DNA from: Sebastes aleutianus
Taxonomy: Eukaryota > Chordata > Actinopteri > Perciformes > Sebastidae
Assembly: GCA_916700875.1 (NCBI GenBank)
Contig: CAKAKS010000032.1
Span: 10,355,001 to 10,419,000 of the forward strand
DNA: 64,000 nucleotides
Direction of reading: 5' to 3'
Each line of letters begins with the position of its first letter. Position 1 is the stretch's first letter. Below, piece by piece: positions 35,555 to 48,735 of the stretch. Both the position numbers and the translations under genes were made by a program. The notes under the pieces were generated by a model, which made no database searches, was not told the DNA's origin, and worked only from the letters and a program-made list of their open reading frames with translations.

Positions 35555-36987
35555 CTTTTTGTATTTCCGTATCTCTCGACCTGAATCAGTCCCTATGAAG
35601 AAAAGATGAACTCACCGCAGGTCAAGCGGGGCCGACATAGATCAGAAAAAGGGTCGGAAATATTTTTGAGCTTGCGAAATGATATTCAGAAATAATTTTC
35701 ACAGTGTGGGGGGAAGGACAGGGGTGGGTGGCATGCGTGTCCTTTTATACCCTGAAACAATAATTTCAGTATTTGTATTTTCGAAGGAAGTTTGTGAATG
35801 TGTGAATTGTTCAAATATAGAGATATATCCGTTACAGATGTGTAGATCTTAAGATATAGTAAAAAGAATTGAGATGGTGTAAATAAAACTTGTGCATGAA
35901 TGATTTCGAAACTGATGTAAGAATTGTTTTTTGTGAATATCTGGGGAAAGACTCAAAGCTGCTATCTGTGTGTGAAAATCAACACTCAAAGCTCAAGTCT
36001 GTGTGTGACGCTGAAGTTTTAAGGAACAATTTTTGCAGCTGAATCTGATTAGGTAATTCTGAAAGTTATTTTTTTTAACCAAGTTAGAATGAAGTCAAAC
36101 TGTTCTAGACATTCAGCAAATTATTCTGCTGGATATTTATTATTTATTCTAATTTTTTTTTCTGAAAATCAAAATTGTTTCCACCTGAGGGGTGAGAAGG
36201 TTGGCGAAACAAAAGGAGAGACAGTTGTTTGAATGTTGAGGATGTGGAGGCCTGTCTCTAGTGATGTCAGAGATTGCAATTTGTCTGATGAGACTTGAAA
36301 ATGATACACATGAATACACCCTATAACCGCTGACACAATTATACATGCAATACCTGCATGCATTCAGATAGAGCTTGCACACCTTCCCACCCATAGGCCC
36401 ACACATCCACCCAAATCAAGTGCTGTCGTGTTTTGTTGCCTCTATTTGCTCGGCTGGGTGTGTTCACACAGCTAAGGGAGGAGAATGGCGGGCGTGGGGG
36501 GGGTGGGTAGTCGGGGGTGCATGTTGGAGTTGGCGGGTTGATTCTATTTGCATTTGGCACACAGACTGTACAAAGTATGCAAATAGACAAACAATGACAT
36601 TTGCTGTGTTATTTTTCCTGCGATATTGCAGTCTCTCTGTAAAGTCAACAAAAAGGTAGCATGCGTGTTGTTGCGTATGTATTTGCGTGTGCTCGGCCTC
36701 ATACACCTGCCAGGTGCGTCCATCTCTTTAAGTCGGCCCCCGCGGGCCACGCCCATGCCCCACAAATCACATGAAAGGCTCGCCCTCGGTGCGAATTGCT
36801 CTCTCAAAAGGCAACTTTGATGTTTGTAAATGGAGATGGGTGTCTTTGAAAAGGAAGGGCCTACAGGTGTATCAGTGCCAGGGGAGGGGAAAAACAGTGG
36901 CATGTCTGATGCTGGGTGCTTTCCTGACTGCTAACAGCTCGCCATATCTCCCAGATGTATAACCTGGAGACATAGTGGCCTACGCAT

Positions 36988-36988
<1 letters not shown>

Positions 36989-37030
<42 letters not shown>
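36989..37030. repeat. (CA)21 microsatellite
   Basis: Uninterrupted CA units in the 13.9-kb intron. Confidence 0.95.
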
Positions 37031-37032
<2 letters not shown>

Positions 37033-39216
37033 TAGCGATTAATCTCACACTAACTCATGACCACCAAATTTATAATTTGATAGAGTCTGCCTCAATACCG
37101 CTGACAGACAGATAGGAAGAGATAAAAGGGGAGATTTTACGCTTTCCACAGAGATGACACTCTGTGGCGTCTGCAGTGACTTGAGGCCGTCGACCGCGGC
37201 GTTCCTCCTCCCTGGGGTCAATCCAGGCGCGTCATACTTGGCCTCAGTGATTAGAAGCAGAGCAAACATTGGCCAACTGATAAATCCGCTGGAACGCAGC
37301 AGTGCGTATTGAATAGGTTTGGACGGATTTCAAAGAGGAACTCGACCACATTCTGAGGTCTGAGGCTTGTGATGGGCGGCGGATGAGGACAGCTTCCCTC
37401 CAAGTGGTCACGCAAGATGTCTACGTATTAGAGACAACCAACGACGCGCCGTCGTCAATTACTTTTGCGAGACATCTTCACGTTCTTTTTATGTTAGATA
37501 TGAATGAATGCGGGACTGAGTCATCAAAGCGTCATTGGACGGACATGAAAGCATCTGTAATATAATCAAATTTTGTTGTGGGAGGGTAAATAAAGGACTG
37601 AGATGGAAGCTCTTTGACCACTGTTGCCACCTTAACCACATCTAGAAGCTTTGAGGCCAACTCCCTTTGTGGGCTACACACACACATATGCACACACAGC
37701 TGTTGGTAATCCTACTAAGGCTTCTGTACTTAGGCTTTCCTGTGAAAGCAGAGCTAATTAGTCTGAATACCTCAACTAAACTGAGATATAAACAAAGAAA
37801 ATATAGCCATTAGTCTATTACTGGCACTTTTCTTCTCTTCTCCCACCTCGCTGCCTCTGTTTGCTCTTCGGGCATGTAGCTGCAGCTCACTGCTAAAAAA
37901 CAGGAAAAAAGAAGAACATTGTCTGACATTTAATAACAGCACGATGTCCCCTCCTTAGGCCAGTTGATGACTGTCGGAGACACACAATGGCCTCGGGGCG
38001 AAATGCCCTTGCTTTTTTCCGCTCAGACAAAAATTTCCACCCTGTCTTTGCTGACGCAAGATAGACCAGCAGGGCCGACCAGGAGCTACCGAATTATTTA
38101 CAGAGGCCCCAGACAGTGCTTCTAATTCACCCTGATGATGCAAGTAGAAGACGTTTTTTCTCAGAATCACGGACAAGCTCGGCCAACATCGCTGCTCCGC
38201 TCTCTCCCTCTCCCCTCTAAAACTCAGCAGCCAAGCGTCTTTCCTGTTTACCTACCTATGAAGGGAAGTAAAATGCCCACTCTGTGTGTGCTCACTCTTC
38301 CTTATTTACACTGACCCATACAGGAGGGAGCCATTACGGCCTTTCAGCCGTAATTCAATAAAAGTTCCGTTCTGCATTTAGAAAAATAAATGGCCCATGA
38401 GTGGAGGAATATTTTCTCCCCCGCTGCATTATGACAATAAACCGTATTCTGTGTTGAGGCAGTGGGGACGGGGGCGGAGTTGGGGGGAGGTTTGTGGGAA
38501 GAAGGCACCTGCTGGTTACTGGAAAAGACGCTGTGTACCACCACCCCTGCGGTTTGGGATATTTATTTCTTCGGGCCTTAATGGTTAGGAACAGTGAGCA
38601 AATAATAGGTGTAGCGAGGTCTTTCTTTTGCTTCCAGGAGCGGGGAAGGTTATAATCCTCTGGGTAAACACAGAGGGAAGCCTTGGAAACATCACAGAAA
38701 AGAAGAGGTCAATCTTTGTAACCTCAACACTACTGCAGCAGTCCACTAACATCTCAGAGAAAAAGTACTGAAAGTACGTGCAGGCCCACACCATGGAGAA
38801 TTCACACATTTAACATATCACACGTTGACCCTACCTGGAATATCAATTCTCATTCTGTGGAACTGCGTGTGTGTTTGGGGGCAACTGCAGGCATTGCTGC
38901 ACATTATTGTGTGCGAGCGAGTGTGCACAAAGGTGTGAACGCGAAGCCGTTTGACACATCTGCTGGCGTTGCATTGATGTATGCGACAACGGCAGCTTGC
39001 TTTCCTTTCCCACAGCCTTGCGAGAGGCCCCCACCTTTTCTCCCCCGGCACCTCGCTGCTTCGAACAAGCTGACTACCACGTACGCGCAAACATGTACAC
39101 ACGCACAACAACCCCATTCACCATTAGAGCTAAAATAACACACTCAAAAGCAGCTTATTGCTTTAATATGATCTGTCACCGGAGCCAAATGGGCCTTCTG
39201 TGCTCGAACAAGGCCA

Positions 39217-39267
39217 GAGCAGCAGTAGTAGCAGCAGCAGCAGCAGCAGCAGCAAAAGCAGCAGCAC
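39217..39267. repeat. AGC trinucleotide repeat
   Basis: An AGC-rich run with AGT and AAA interruptions. It lies 105 bp before the (AC)41 tract. Translated, it gives poly-Ser or poly-Ala, which explains the misleading open frames here. Confidence 0.85.
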
Positions 39268-39370
39268 TGGGGAATCTACAAAGTCTGCAGGCAAGCAGCC
39301 AAAAAAAGGTCTGAAAAACAGCCACGCTCATATCAACCCCCACACGCCTCAACTCCAGAGTAGAAGACAG

Positions 39371-39372
<2 letters not shown>

Positions 39373-39454
<82 letters not shown>
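39373..39454. repeat. (AC)41 microsatellite
   Basis: The longest dinucleotide run in the window, 82 bp without interruption. Confidence 0.97.
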
Positions 39455-39457
<3 letters not shown>

Positions 39458-40650
39458 TGGAATGGAGGGACAAAAGAGGGATGATTGCTCTCAATGTGCT
39501 ACGGGCCTTGTTGTATTGTCAGAGAATCCGGGTGCATTGGGCCTTATTTTGGCACCCCTTCATCCTCTTTCAGCCTGCCTCAACCTGCCTCGCTGTAGGG
39601 CTGTCCTTATGTGCCACTGCTTCTGTTCCACACACACACACGCACATGCGCGCACACACACGCAAAGAGCTTTATCCCCTTATCAGAAAAGGAAGGCTGC
39701 TCTCAAACAGCCTCATGTAGCAACTTCCGCTGTGAGCAGCTTGTTTTCAGACCTGCGAGGGGGATTTTCACACTGTTGATGTCCCCAGAGAGAGACCGAA
39801 GCATCTGCCTAGGGGGACCAGACGATCTCCCAGCTGTGGTCAGAGAGGGCAGACTACTGATAAAAGCGTGCCAAAACTTTTGCTTGACCTCCTCCTGAAA
39901 GCTTAGATGAAAATAATGTTTCCACACTCGCCACTGTATTCAGCACGGCGATGTTTATGACACATACTTCAACTCACACGTAGTTTATGTCCCAGGAAAT
40001 AAACAGTCTGTGCATTCAATCCACGCTAACGATACAGTCGTAAAACCTAATGCATTCATTCTGAAAGTGTTACGAGGGTGTTATGTAAATGAGCGTTAAG
40101 TAGTGTAATGTCTGTGTGTGGCTAGCATCGACTCATTTAGGCCCAGACGAGACAGCCACAATCACCAGCCTAGGGTGAAACCCACATCCTTCAGGGTCAG
40201 CCTCAAAACAAGAACTTTGATTCGTCCCGCTTTAAATACCCAACTGTGTGATTGGTGGCCTTGGGAAACGCGGTGCCAAAACACCCTGCTGCAAGAGATG
40301 CGTTTTTTGAGCTGTGCTACGGTGCCAGTAATAGAACAAAAAGAGGGAAGTATAAGACAGAGTGGCGGAAAGAAGCAGGGTGGGAACGAAAAACGTTGGG
40401 GGTTCAGGTCTGCTAGCGAGGAGGAAGAGGAAGACAGGTGTACGAGTCTTTGCTCAACAGATGTTGAAACGTCCCCAGTGTCTGTTGAGGGCGAACGGAA
40501 GTTTGCTCGCAGGCAAGTAGGCCTCGCTGCAACATGTGTTCAACTGTCGCCCCACATCGCACTGTGAGGATTTTGAAGTTAGATAAGGAGGCTGCTCTTG
40601 TGTTTTTTCCAACAAATGTAAAGCATGGGCTTATCTAAGATGAGAGATGC

Positions 40651-41299
40651 ATTTTAAGTAGGGCTGGTCCATGATTAGTTAATCACAAATTAATCACACT
40701 TTCTGTTCAAAATGTACCTTAAAGGGAGATTTGTTAAGTATTTAATACACTTATCAACATGGTAGTGGGCAAATATGCTTGCTTAATGCAAATGTATGTA
40801 TATATTTATTTTTGAAAATCAATTATCAACACAAAACAATGACACATGTTGTTCAGAAACCCTCACAGGTACTGCATTTGGCATAAAAAATATGCTCAAA
40901 TCATAACATGGTAAACTGCAGCCCAACAGGCAACAACAGCTGTCAGTGTGGGCATGTCTGTAAAGGGGAGACTTGTGGGTACCCATAGAACACATTTACA
41001 TTCCCATATCTTGAGGTCAGAGGTCAAGGGACCCCTTTGAAAATGGCCATGACAGTTTTTCCTCGCCAAAATTGAGCGTAAGCTTGGAGCGTTATTTAAC
41101 GTCCTTCCCGAAACACTAGTATGACATGGTTGATACCAATGGATTCCTTATGTTTTCTAGTTTCATATGATACCAGTGTCTTTAAAACTGAGCCCACTGA
41201 GCCTCCAAAACTTTAATTGCGTTAAAAAAATTAGTGGCGTTAAAACGATTTTGCCTTAACGCATTTTATCCCGTTACCTTTGACAGCCCTAATTTTAAG
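40651..41299 (-). mobile_element. complete non-autonomous hAT element with perfect TSD (copy 4)
   Basis: The element spans 40659-41291 (633 bp) between perfect 8-bp duplications ATTTTAAG at 40651-40658 and 41292-41299. The right TIR is TTTGACAGCCCTA; the left has one degenerate stretch (TAGGGCTGGTCC). The 8-bp duplication is diagnostic of hAT. No transposase is encoded. DR1 motif at 41014-41026. Confidence 0.95.
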
Positions 41300-42944
41300 T
41301 TGTGGTACTACTGATTTGACTCCTCAACAATGCAACAAAAGAGGTCATTTCAAACATGTGACAGAAAGCTGCTATCACAGTAGCCTTCATATTGGACTCA
41401 CAAATGCTTCAGACATTTTTTGTATGTAATCCTATAGCATACTTGTCTAGCCTTTACAGTCCAGACATAGTTTCCAGTGTTAAGTGAGATACATGCACTC
41501 CAAATCAATTCTGGTCTGTTATCAGGAGCCTATCAAGTCCATTTATACGTTGAATGCAAATATTTACACTTCAAATATATTCAGTGCAGACTTGGGCCAG
41601 GGCCAAGGCACGTATTGCCCTTTGCCGTCCAGATAGAGTTTCACTTTGCCCCTGAAAAAAGCGCCCGGCCCTTTACTAAAAAGAGCTTGTGTTTAATGTG
41701 TCTCCCTTTGGACGGGAACATATGTTTCTTTCTTTCAATGGAGACAGAGACAGACAGAGAGGAGAAAGAGAGGAGAAGTAGAGAAATAAGTGGGGGGTTG
41801 GGGGGGGACGGGGACGAAGGAAGGAAACAAGTCGTATTGGGTGATCATTCAGCTGTGGCGTCGGTGTTTAAGGCCTGGCTGTCACCTCACTGAGCAAACA
41901 CCGTCTCTGTGTTGAGCTGATATGGGCTTTGTGGAGGGAAGGCTGGGTAAGAACGCGGTGGAGTTTGCTGTTCATGTGGTCGGGTCTTAGAGCAGCGCCG
42001 GGGTGCAATCTCATGAAAAATAGCTTCACACTTTTCACATCACTTACACTAGACTCTATCTGCGTGCGCTTCAAAGCACAAAGGGCAAAAGAGCAAAGCA
42101 GCATCTCAAGTTATTCTGCAGCGAAGATAAAACACTATCAGGAAATAAAAAGACACACATACACCCACACACACACAAAACAAAGCGGGGCTGAGAACGG
42201 CACACCCATTCCTTCAAAACACAGCCATCGCCTCTCAGTACATCGTTAATACCAGACATTTTATATCAAGCATTTTATTTGTTCTTCATAAGACTTCCAT
42301 AATGCTTTCAGATGATGCGACCGCTACTCTGAGAGGAGGCTAGTAAATCTACAACCTTTAGCATCCATTTCGGCTCCGGGTGCTTATTGAGCGCTGCTGT
42401 TTAGGGCCTCATGTGTGCATTGGCCCCCATCTCCCAGCTCTATCTTGTGGTTATGATATCATAGAGAGAAAAACAAGGGCATTCTCTCCTAAGTGCACCC
42501 TGACACATTAAATATTCATCCGACCACAGAAACCCCTCTGAAATGGGGCCGGTGCAGAGCTCCGGCAGCACCCCTCTGGCCCCCGGACCTGCAGAGTAGA
42601 AGTCAAATGTTGGCGGTCGGAGCAGAAACACTGTGGCTACAGGCCGGGTCAACTGGACAAAGATAGCGCATTAACGCAAGGCTTAACTGGAAGATACAGC
42701 TTGAGTCTCTTTGGCGATATCTCGCAGAGCGTGTAATGATTTAGATAGTCGAAAAAAAAAACTTTTCAACAGTGGATAACGCTGTTTTCTTTCAACAAGA
42801 GTCAATGTGCAGGAGAGAAATACAGGGTTTAAAGAGGGCTGTTACAGGATTCATTTAAAAGAACTCCTGTATATCCAAAATCCAGATGAAATTGAAACTA
42901 AACAGTTTATTACGAAAAAGGAAGAAAAAATGATTACACTGTTC

Positions 42945-43185
42945 TAGGGTTGCCACATCTTAAACGATTAGTCAACTAATCTTAGTTGACTAAGATTTCT
43001 TTCATCGATTAGTCATTGCATATGCCTTTTTCATGCTGAATGACTAATTTCCAAGAAGCTTATGAGCACATCTCTGGTAAACCCACGATTTAAAGTGGTG
43101 GTTTTGTGTGATTCGTTATGGAGAAACTCAGTTTTACAGATCTGTCGATTAAATCAACTAATCGATTAGTCGAATACAAAATCGT
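42945..43185. mobile_element. decayed short element with CGATTAGTC motifs
   Basis: It starts TAGGGTTGCCACATCTTAAA and contains repeated, mutually inverted CGATTAGT(C) and GTTGACTAA(T) motifs, ending near TAATCGATTAGTCGAATAC. This looks like a second MITE-type family common in fish. No clean target-site duplication was found. Confidence 0.5.
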
Positions 43186-46100
43186 ATGTGGGAGAGGACT
43201 GACCTGGACTTCTGCATAAGTCAGATGTTTGCTTGACATCTGGGCCGAAGGGTACATACAGAATATGATAAATAAAGTCCACAAAAATAGTGACGTTTGT
43301 GAAGTCATTCGAGATAAACTGGGGGAGAAGGGATTCAAGCGCACCGTCGATCAGTGCCGAGTCAAAGTGAAAATACTATGAAAGCAATATTTCAAAGTCC
43401 GCGATCCCCTCCATAGAAGTGTCAGCTCTAGAGACGAAAAAGATGAATTCGCTCCTTCATACTCGCCCCTCATCAAATTAATTTTGCGCTTTAATTTGTG
43501 AACTCTGAAGCCAAAACCAAACGAAATAGAAAGCGAACCAAAAGTATCAATTTCACTCTGATTTCACTCTGACGAGCCAAACGAAGTGAAAACGCCCTAA
43601 AAGATGAGAGGAGGTATGTGTGAGTGTGCCGCCCTCCTGATAGATTTATTTGATAAGTATCCAAGAGACAAAGGCAGAGAGAAAAAAAACAGAGGAGGAG
43701 GAGGGGGGAAAAGAAAGTTTGGAGCCACCTCCCAGTTGATTAGTGGTGTTAACAGCAACCGCGGGCCCCCGGGTTAATGAGCTCCAGGCCTTGTCCTAAT
43801 GAAGCCGCCGCTCTTCCAAAAATCACCCTCTCAACAGCCCACTAAACCCCCTACTGGAAGCTCCGAACGGTGTGTCGCCAAACGCGGTGTGTGTCCCCTG
43901 CCAACTGGACCTGGGCCAGCATGGCGTCCACTAGCTGGGCTCGAGTGTGTGTGTGTGTTTGTGGGCAGCTGAATGATCACTTTCATCCCTAAAGAGCCAG
44001 CCAATTCATCTCAGACCACCATTGGCCACAGAAAAACTGACCAATTATCATTTTTTTCCTGCCCGCCGTCTGTGTCTGTTTTTTTCCAACTAGAGAGCGG
44101 TGGGATGTATCATTTCCCTGACCTCAGCCGTTTGAGGTGGTGTAAATCTCTTAATAACTACACAAGGACACATATAGGGGCTATATTTGGAGGGCTGCTT
44201 CCCCCGGCCGCCCCTGCTCCTGGCCTGGAACAGACAGTAGTCACAGTGTCTATGTGGGTGATGGAGCCTGGGACTGGCGCTGTGTGTGTGTGTGTGTGTG
44301 TGTATGAGAGAGCGAGAGAGTGAGAACGCAGGCCTTCATTCCTTCCATCATGGTTTAAAGAGAAGGCAGACTGGCCACACGAGTGTGAATAAAAAAGATA
44401 TTACGGAGTGTGTGTGTCGGCGTGTGTCCACCCATGTTCCTGAGTAACGGCACGGAGCAAACTGGTGGGTGGAATCGAGCGCACACAAATACCGTCCTTT
44501 CCTTTGGCGTCCTAATACTCGGGGGAAAAAAACAGCTGGAGAGCAGCAACAGAATTAGTCTCTGCTCAGGGCAGATTAGTCATGACTGAGTCTCTCTTTC
44601 TCACACACATAAAGATGTGTTAATCAGTGGGTGTGAATTAAAAAAAAAGTACCATTCTGTGCTGCACTTTGACTTTAGAAATTTCGTATTCAGTGGCTGC
44701 CTGCGTTCAGACATTGTGTCTGTGCATCAATGCGCGCCCCCAGTACCCTTTGTGCATCTGTATGCATGTGTGTGTGTGTGTTGGGGGCTGTCAATGCTAG
44801 ATATTTCTATATAGTTCGTAAAGAGGAGGATGGAGGGGAGGCGGTGGGCACAAACAAATGGACAGAGCGGTAAACGAGAGGAAACTTTACCCATGGGTCA
44901 GCCTCCGAGGGAAGATATATTGCCCATGGGTCAGTGGAGAGAAAGGACGGGCAAAATCCATATTGGTCCGTCTGCCTTGCCCCCTTTATATAGTGATAAA
45001 ATATTCAAATCCAGCCATTACTTCACATTAGGCTACTCTGTAGAGATGCCAGGGAGAAAACCACAGAATGTATACATGCCGGTTCGCACACAGTTTTGGT
45101 GCATTGATAGTTACATTAAAATCTCTTCCTCCCATTAGAGGCATAGCCCTCATCCGGACTTAAAGGTGTGTTCACATGTAGAGCATGTGCACGTATGGAT
45201 GTGTGCGTGAACATGTGTATTTGTACATGTCTGTGTGTCTATATAAAAGGCATGTTCAGAGGTTTTTTTTTTTTTTTTCACCATCCCCCTGGACGGGACA
45301 TCAGAGTGATAAGGGGCACTAAGTGTGTTGGTTAGTTTTCCGTGGTCTGGATAAAAGAGACGCAGCTTCACTTATTCAGTTAATTCTCACATCCTACTCA
45401 CACACACACCTATGAAAGCTCTCTTTCTGTCTTTCTCTTTCTTTATCCGTTATGTTTAAGACCGATGACTATATGGTCTGGTAGCCTTGTCTGGGTGTTT
45501 CCTTCTGACTAAGTGCTGTGTCAGTCGGACCTGAATGTGTATGTGTGTGGGCGTGTGTGAGAAAGGCGGTTATTGGGGGCAGATCTACTCACTATCTTGT
45601 GTTTTTTATGTTGTTTTATTTTTTTTAAAGCAAGGTGGCAAGATAAAGATCACTTCGCTTCAGCAGTTCATAGAAACTGCCCTAATGTCACAATTCATAG
45701 TTTGTTATTTCTTAGACTTAAGGTTCAGGGAAAACAGCATTCCTCAAGCAATTATTTTCAACCACTTATGCTATCGTTATCTGCGTATGACGCGGCAGCA
45801 GGTGCAGCTTGGGTAACACTTAGTGTCTAGCCGATGTATGTCAAGGTCTGCTGACATTCTAATAATATTTTTGTATTTGCAAGCTGAAAACATGGTGACG
45901 GCGTGTCTCTCTCTCTCTCCTGCCGCCCTTATATAATTTCATCCTGTGTGAGTGTTTGTGATTTACAAATGGAGGATATTGACGGTCAAGTCAATTTTAC
46001 ACTAATTACACTTAAGACAGGCAAATAAGACATTTTCTGCCAGGACATGTCAAACTCCCCGGCTTCATTAAGAAGCTTGGGAGACGGAAAAAGGTTTTCC

Positions 46101-46250
46101 AATAGGACTCTTGTTATTGTTTTTGCTATTTTTGTACAACTCTGGAAACATAAAGTGCCATCTTGTGCCACTTTTCCTGGTTGTGTAGGTGGTAAACTGG
46201 CAAAGTCCTTGATTTTTCTCTTACCCGTCCTCCTCATGTCGCTGTTTCAG

Positions 46251-46397
46251 GGCACAGAGTGAAGCTAGAAGACCCCCAGAAGATGCAGTTCTCGGACAGG
46301 CTGTCAGAGATCGAGCGCTACCAGCGGTCTATGCGGATAGGCCCGGTGAACAATAATCAACGCCCCATCCACCAAACCCACCTAAGCACCACACAAG
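46251..46397 (+). CDS. runx3: runx3 linker exon after the Runt domain
   Basis: The acceptor is GCTGTTTCAG and the donor is CAAG|GTGAGG; the length is 147 nt. With the preceding exon it encodes RRHRVKLEDPQKMQFSDRLS, then EIERYQRSMRIGPVNNNQRP and IHQTHLSTTQ. RRHRVK is the basic nuclear-localisation segment at the end of the Runt domain (RRHRQK in mammals). FSDRLSEIERYQRSMRIGP aligns with FSDRL/FPDRFGDLERLRMRV of other RUNX proteins. The rest is divergent and shorter than in human RUNX3. The phase is 1 in and 1 out, and this phase fits either the last exon or the candidate cassette at 52305. Confidence 0.95.
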
Positions 46398-46969
46398 GTG
46401 AGGACCGCTGATACATACAACCACAACCAATAATCACTGTAAAGTCAGCTCACATTAAACCGCCATTACTTAGAAGTAAATAACTCCTTCAATAAAACAA
46501 ACAGATTTTGTTTTATTTGGCCGGAGGGTAAGTGATCCGTAATAAAAAAGTCTGCTACACATCAACACAGTACACGCAGTTCAGACGAAGCCAAGAGCCC
46601 TTCATGTGCGTTTCCTACCACGGGGGGGCTTTCAAGTTCTGTCCCACACATCCGGGAGCCGTTATATGTGTTGGCCGTCCGAGGGGGAAGCTCGTGTCAG
46701 TTCTGTCCCCGGATGCCCTGCGTTGGTGGGTCCGGGGGCCCCACAGCGTGCAGGGTCGAGTCTGTGGCCAGGTGGCACGGCGGGTGCTGCCAACCGAGCT
46801 TGGCCCGGGTGCTGAAGCTGGCCTCCGCACACCGCACACTACAGCCTCAGGAATGTAACAGCCGCCCGCTACCTTGGCAATCACGTCACTCTCAGACTGG
46901 TCGAATGTGCGGGGGCAGGAGGGGAGAGGGGCTGAGACTCAGACTGAGGTGGTGCGATGTAGGGGTGGG

Positions 46970-47005
<36 letters not shown>

Positions 47006-48680
47006 GGACAGCTGCGTGGGTGATGCTTGGAGTGAGGATGAGTGTTCACTCCGTCATATGTCAGAGCCTCTTTAACAGGATGCCATGTCTGGAAGCGTAC
47101 AGACTAAACACACACAACGCACACACAGTATGCCCTCCTCGGCCACCCACTCTCTAGTTCTCATGCTGGCTAATGAATCTCATTACCTTTGTATCAGCGT
47201 GTTGCTGTGTACAGGAGGACTTGTTTGGGAGCTCTGGGCCGTGTGTGGGTGCGTCTATCAGTGTGTATCACCACTGTTTGGCCTTGTGATTAGCTTAGCC
47301 AGCGCTGAGTCACCAGTATGGGGCCGCCTATCTAACAGCTGACTGCGGAGAACACGGGGTCTTTCATCCTCTGCTCTCCCATGTCCTTACTTTTACTGTT
47401 GATATTGATTTTGTTCCCTCGCACTGCCTGTACCGAGGAGAAAACAAATGCCAGCCGTCTTAGAAAAAACGCCGCCGACCGCTTACGCTTAAAAATAAAC
47501 ACTGTGGCGCTTCAACACAATACAGCCACTGTGATGATAATTTTCTGATGGGTTGGAGTTTGGCGTGAGCTCTGGAGGTTGTCTGCCAATAGAAAGCCCC
47601 CTGCAGCTAAGCTTATACTGGGAGCTTTAAGTTTCTGAGGACTGACGGAGGAAGGGGGGGGGGGGGCTCGGAGAGGTGTACAGACTTGGTCCAGACAGCA
47701 GACGAAGAGGAGCTCTTTGCTCTGCTCTCGTCTGCCTCGCACAGGATTAGGGCAGGAATTAGAGCGCCATGGGCTCGTCGGGCTTCAAAGGGCTGCGATG
47801 TTGCAACACACACATGTACAGTACATACAACTGTGAGCAGACACAACACATTAACATCAGTTGGAACTGTCAGAAGGGCTGTAAAGGCCTTGGAGCTTCA
47901 CGTTACAGCTGCCAGTGACTGGAGGCCGTCTATAAGGAGTGTGTGTGTGTGTGTGTGCACACGAGTGAGACAGACGAGGGGAAGGGCTGTAAAAACCACA
48001 CACCTTAATCTGTGGTATTACCATCATGACGGCATACCGCAGGGCAAGAGTGGTAAAATAATTAAATAACAGAGAGCAGAGGGCCCTTCTTCCCTCCCAC
48101 CTCGTCTATCTGCCGGAGCGTCTGAGCACCAGACTGGAAACGTATGTCGCGCTTGCTCCCGTATGTGTAGGAATCACGCGCAGACAAACAACACCGCGGT
48201 ATTACAAGCAAAGCTCAAACATAAATAGACTTGTTGTAATAAATCCCGTTCAGAGACACAGGGAGGTGTTTACATATCAACAGCACACACGTCTCTCGGC
48301 TTTTTTGGCAGCCCCATGCCAGACGCTGTTGTATTTTGCAGATACTTTAAATCCCGGGGTCTGTTTGTTTGAGAATTGCCGGGTGATAGATCGCCCATCA
48401 ACACGTTATAATTAAATGGATTCCCGCCTCGCTGTTACAAAAGATGTTTTCCATTATCCGGGGCTGGGACCTTTGCGTTTCTCGCACCCTTGAAGACAGC
48501 TAAATAAGAAAATACAGTGTCATCTCCTCCTAAAGCCTCCTTGCTTCATATTGTTGTCTGAGCAATGAAATACTGTCTCAGTTTCCTTGTCAACAGGACA
48601 TGTCTCCAGACATCTGCTCAGTGCTACACTGAATTCTTAAATCACACACACACACACACAGACGATTGCACCATAGGCAC

Positions 48681-48683
<3 letters not shown>

Positions 48684-48734
<51 letters not shown>
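48684..48734. repeat. (AC)25 microsatellite
   Basis: A second, shorter CA tract lies just upstream (48642-48660). Confidence 0.95.

Positions 48735-48735
<1 letters not shown>

Larger units (their letters stand above)
32311..46250 (+). other. runx3: runx3 intron (13.9 kb)
   Basis: GTGAGT donor and GCTGTTTCAG acceptor. Contents: a GT-linked dispersed repeat (32553-32820), (TCC)n at 32939-32968, a T21 run near 33966, C36 at 35140-35175 and G15 at 35540-35554, (CA)21 at 36989-37030, an AGC-rich stretch plus (AC)41 at 39217-39454, a hAT copy with perfect target-site duplication (40659-41291) and a second decayed MITE (42945-43185). No coding exon is supported in between. Confidence 0.85.

Noticed and set aside
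39200..39484. Poly-Ser/poly-Ala and Thr-His repeat proteins
   Set aside because: Direct translation of the AGC and (AC)41 microsatellites.
40118..40567. 149-codon open frame on the + strand
   Set aside because: No motif or homologue recognised; the start is not an ATG, and nothing nearby looks like exon structure.
44889..44934. Direct repeat CCCATGGGTCAG, two copies 33 bp apart
   Set aside because: Too short and isolated to support a function; may be chance.
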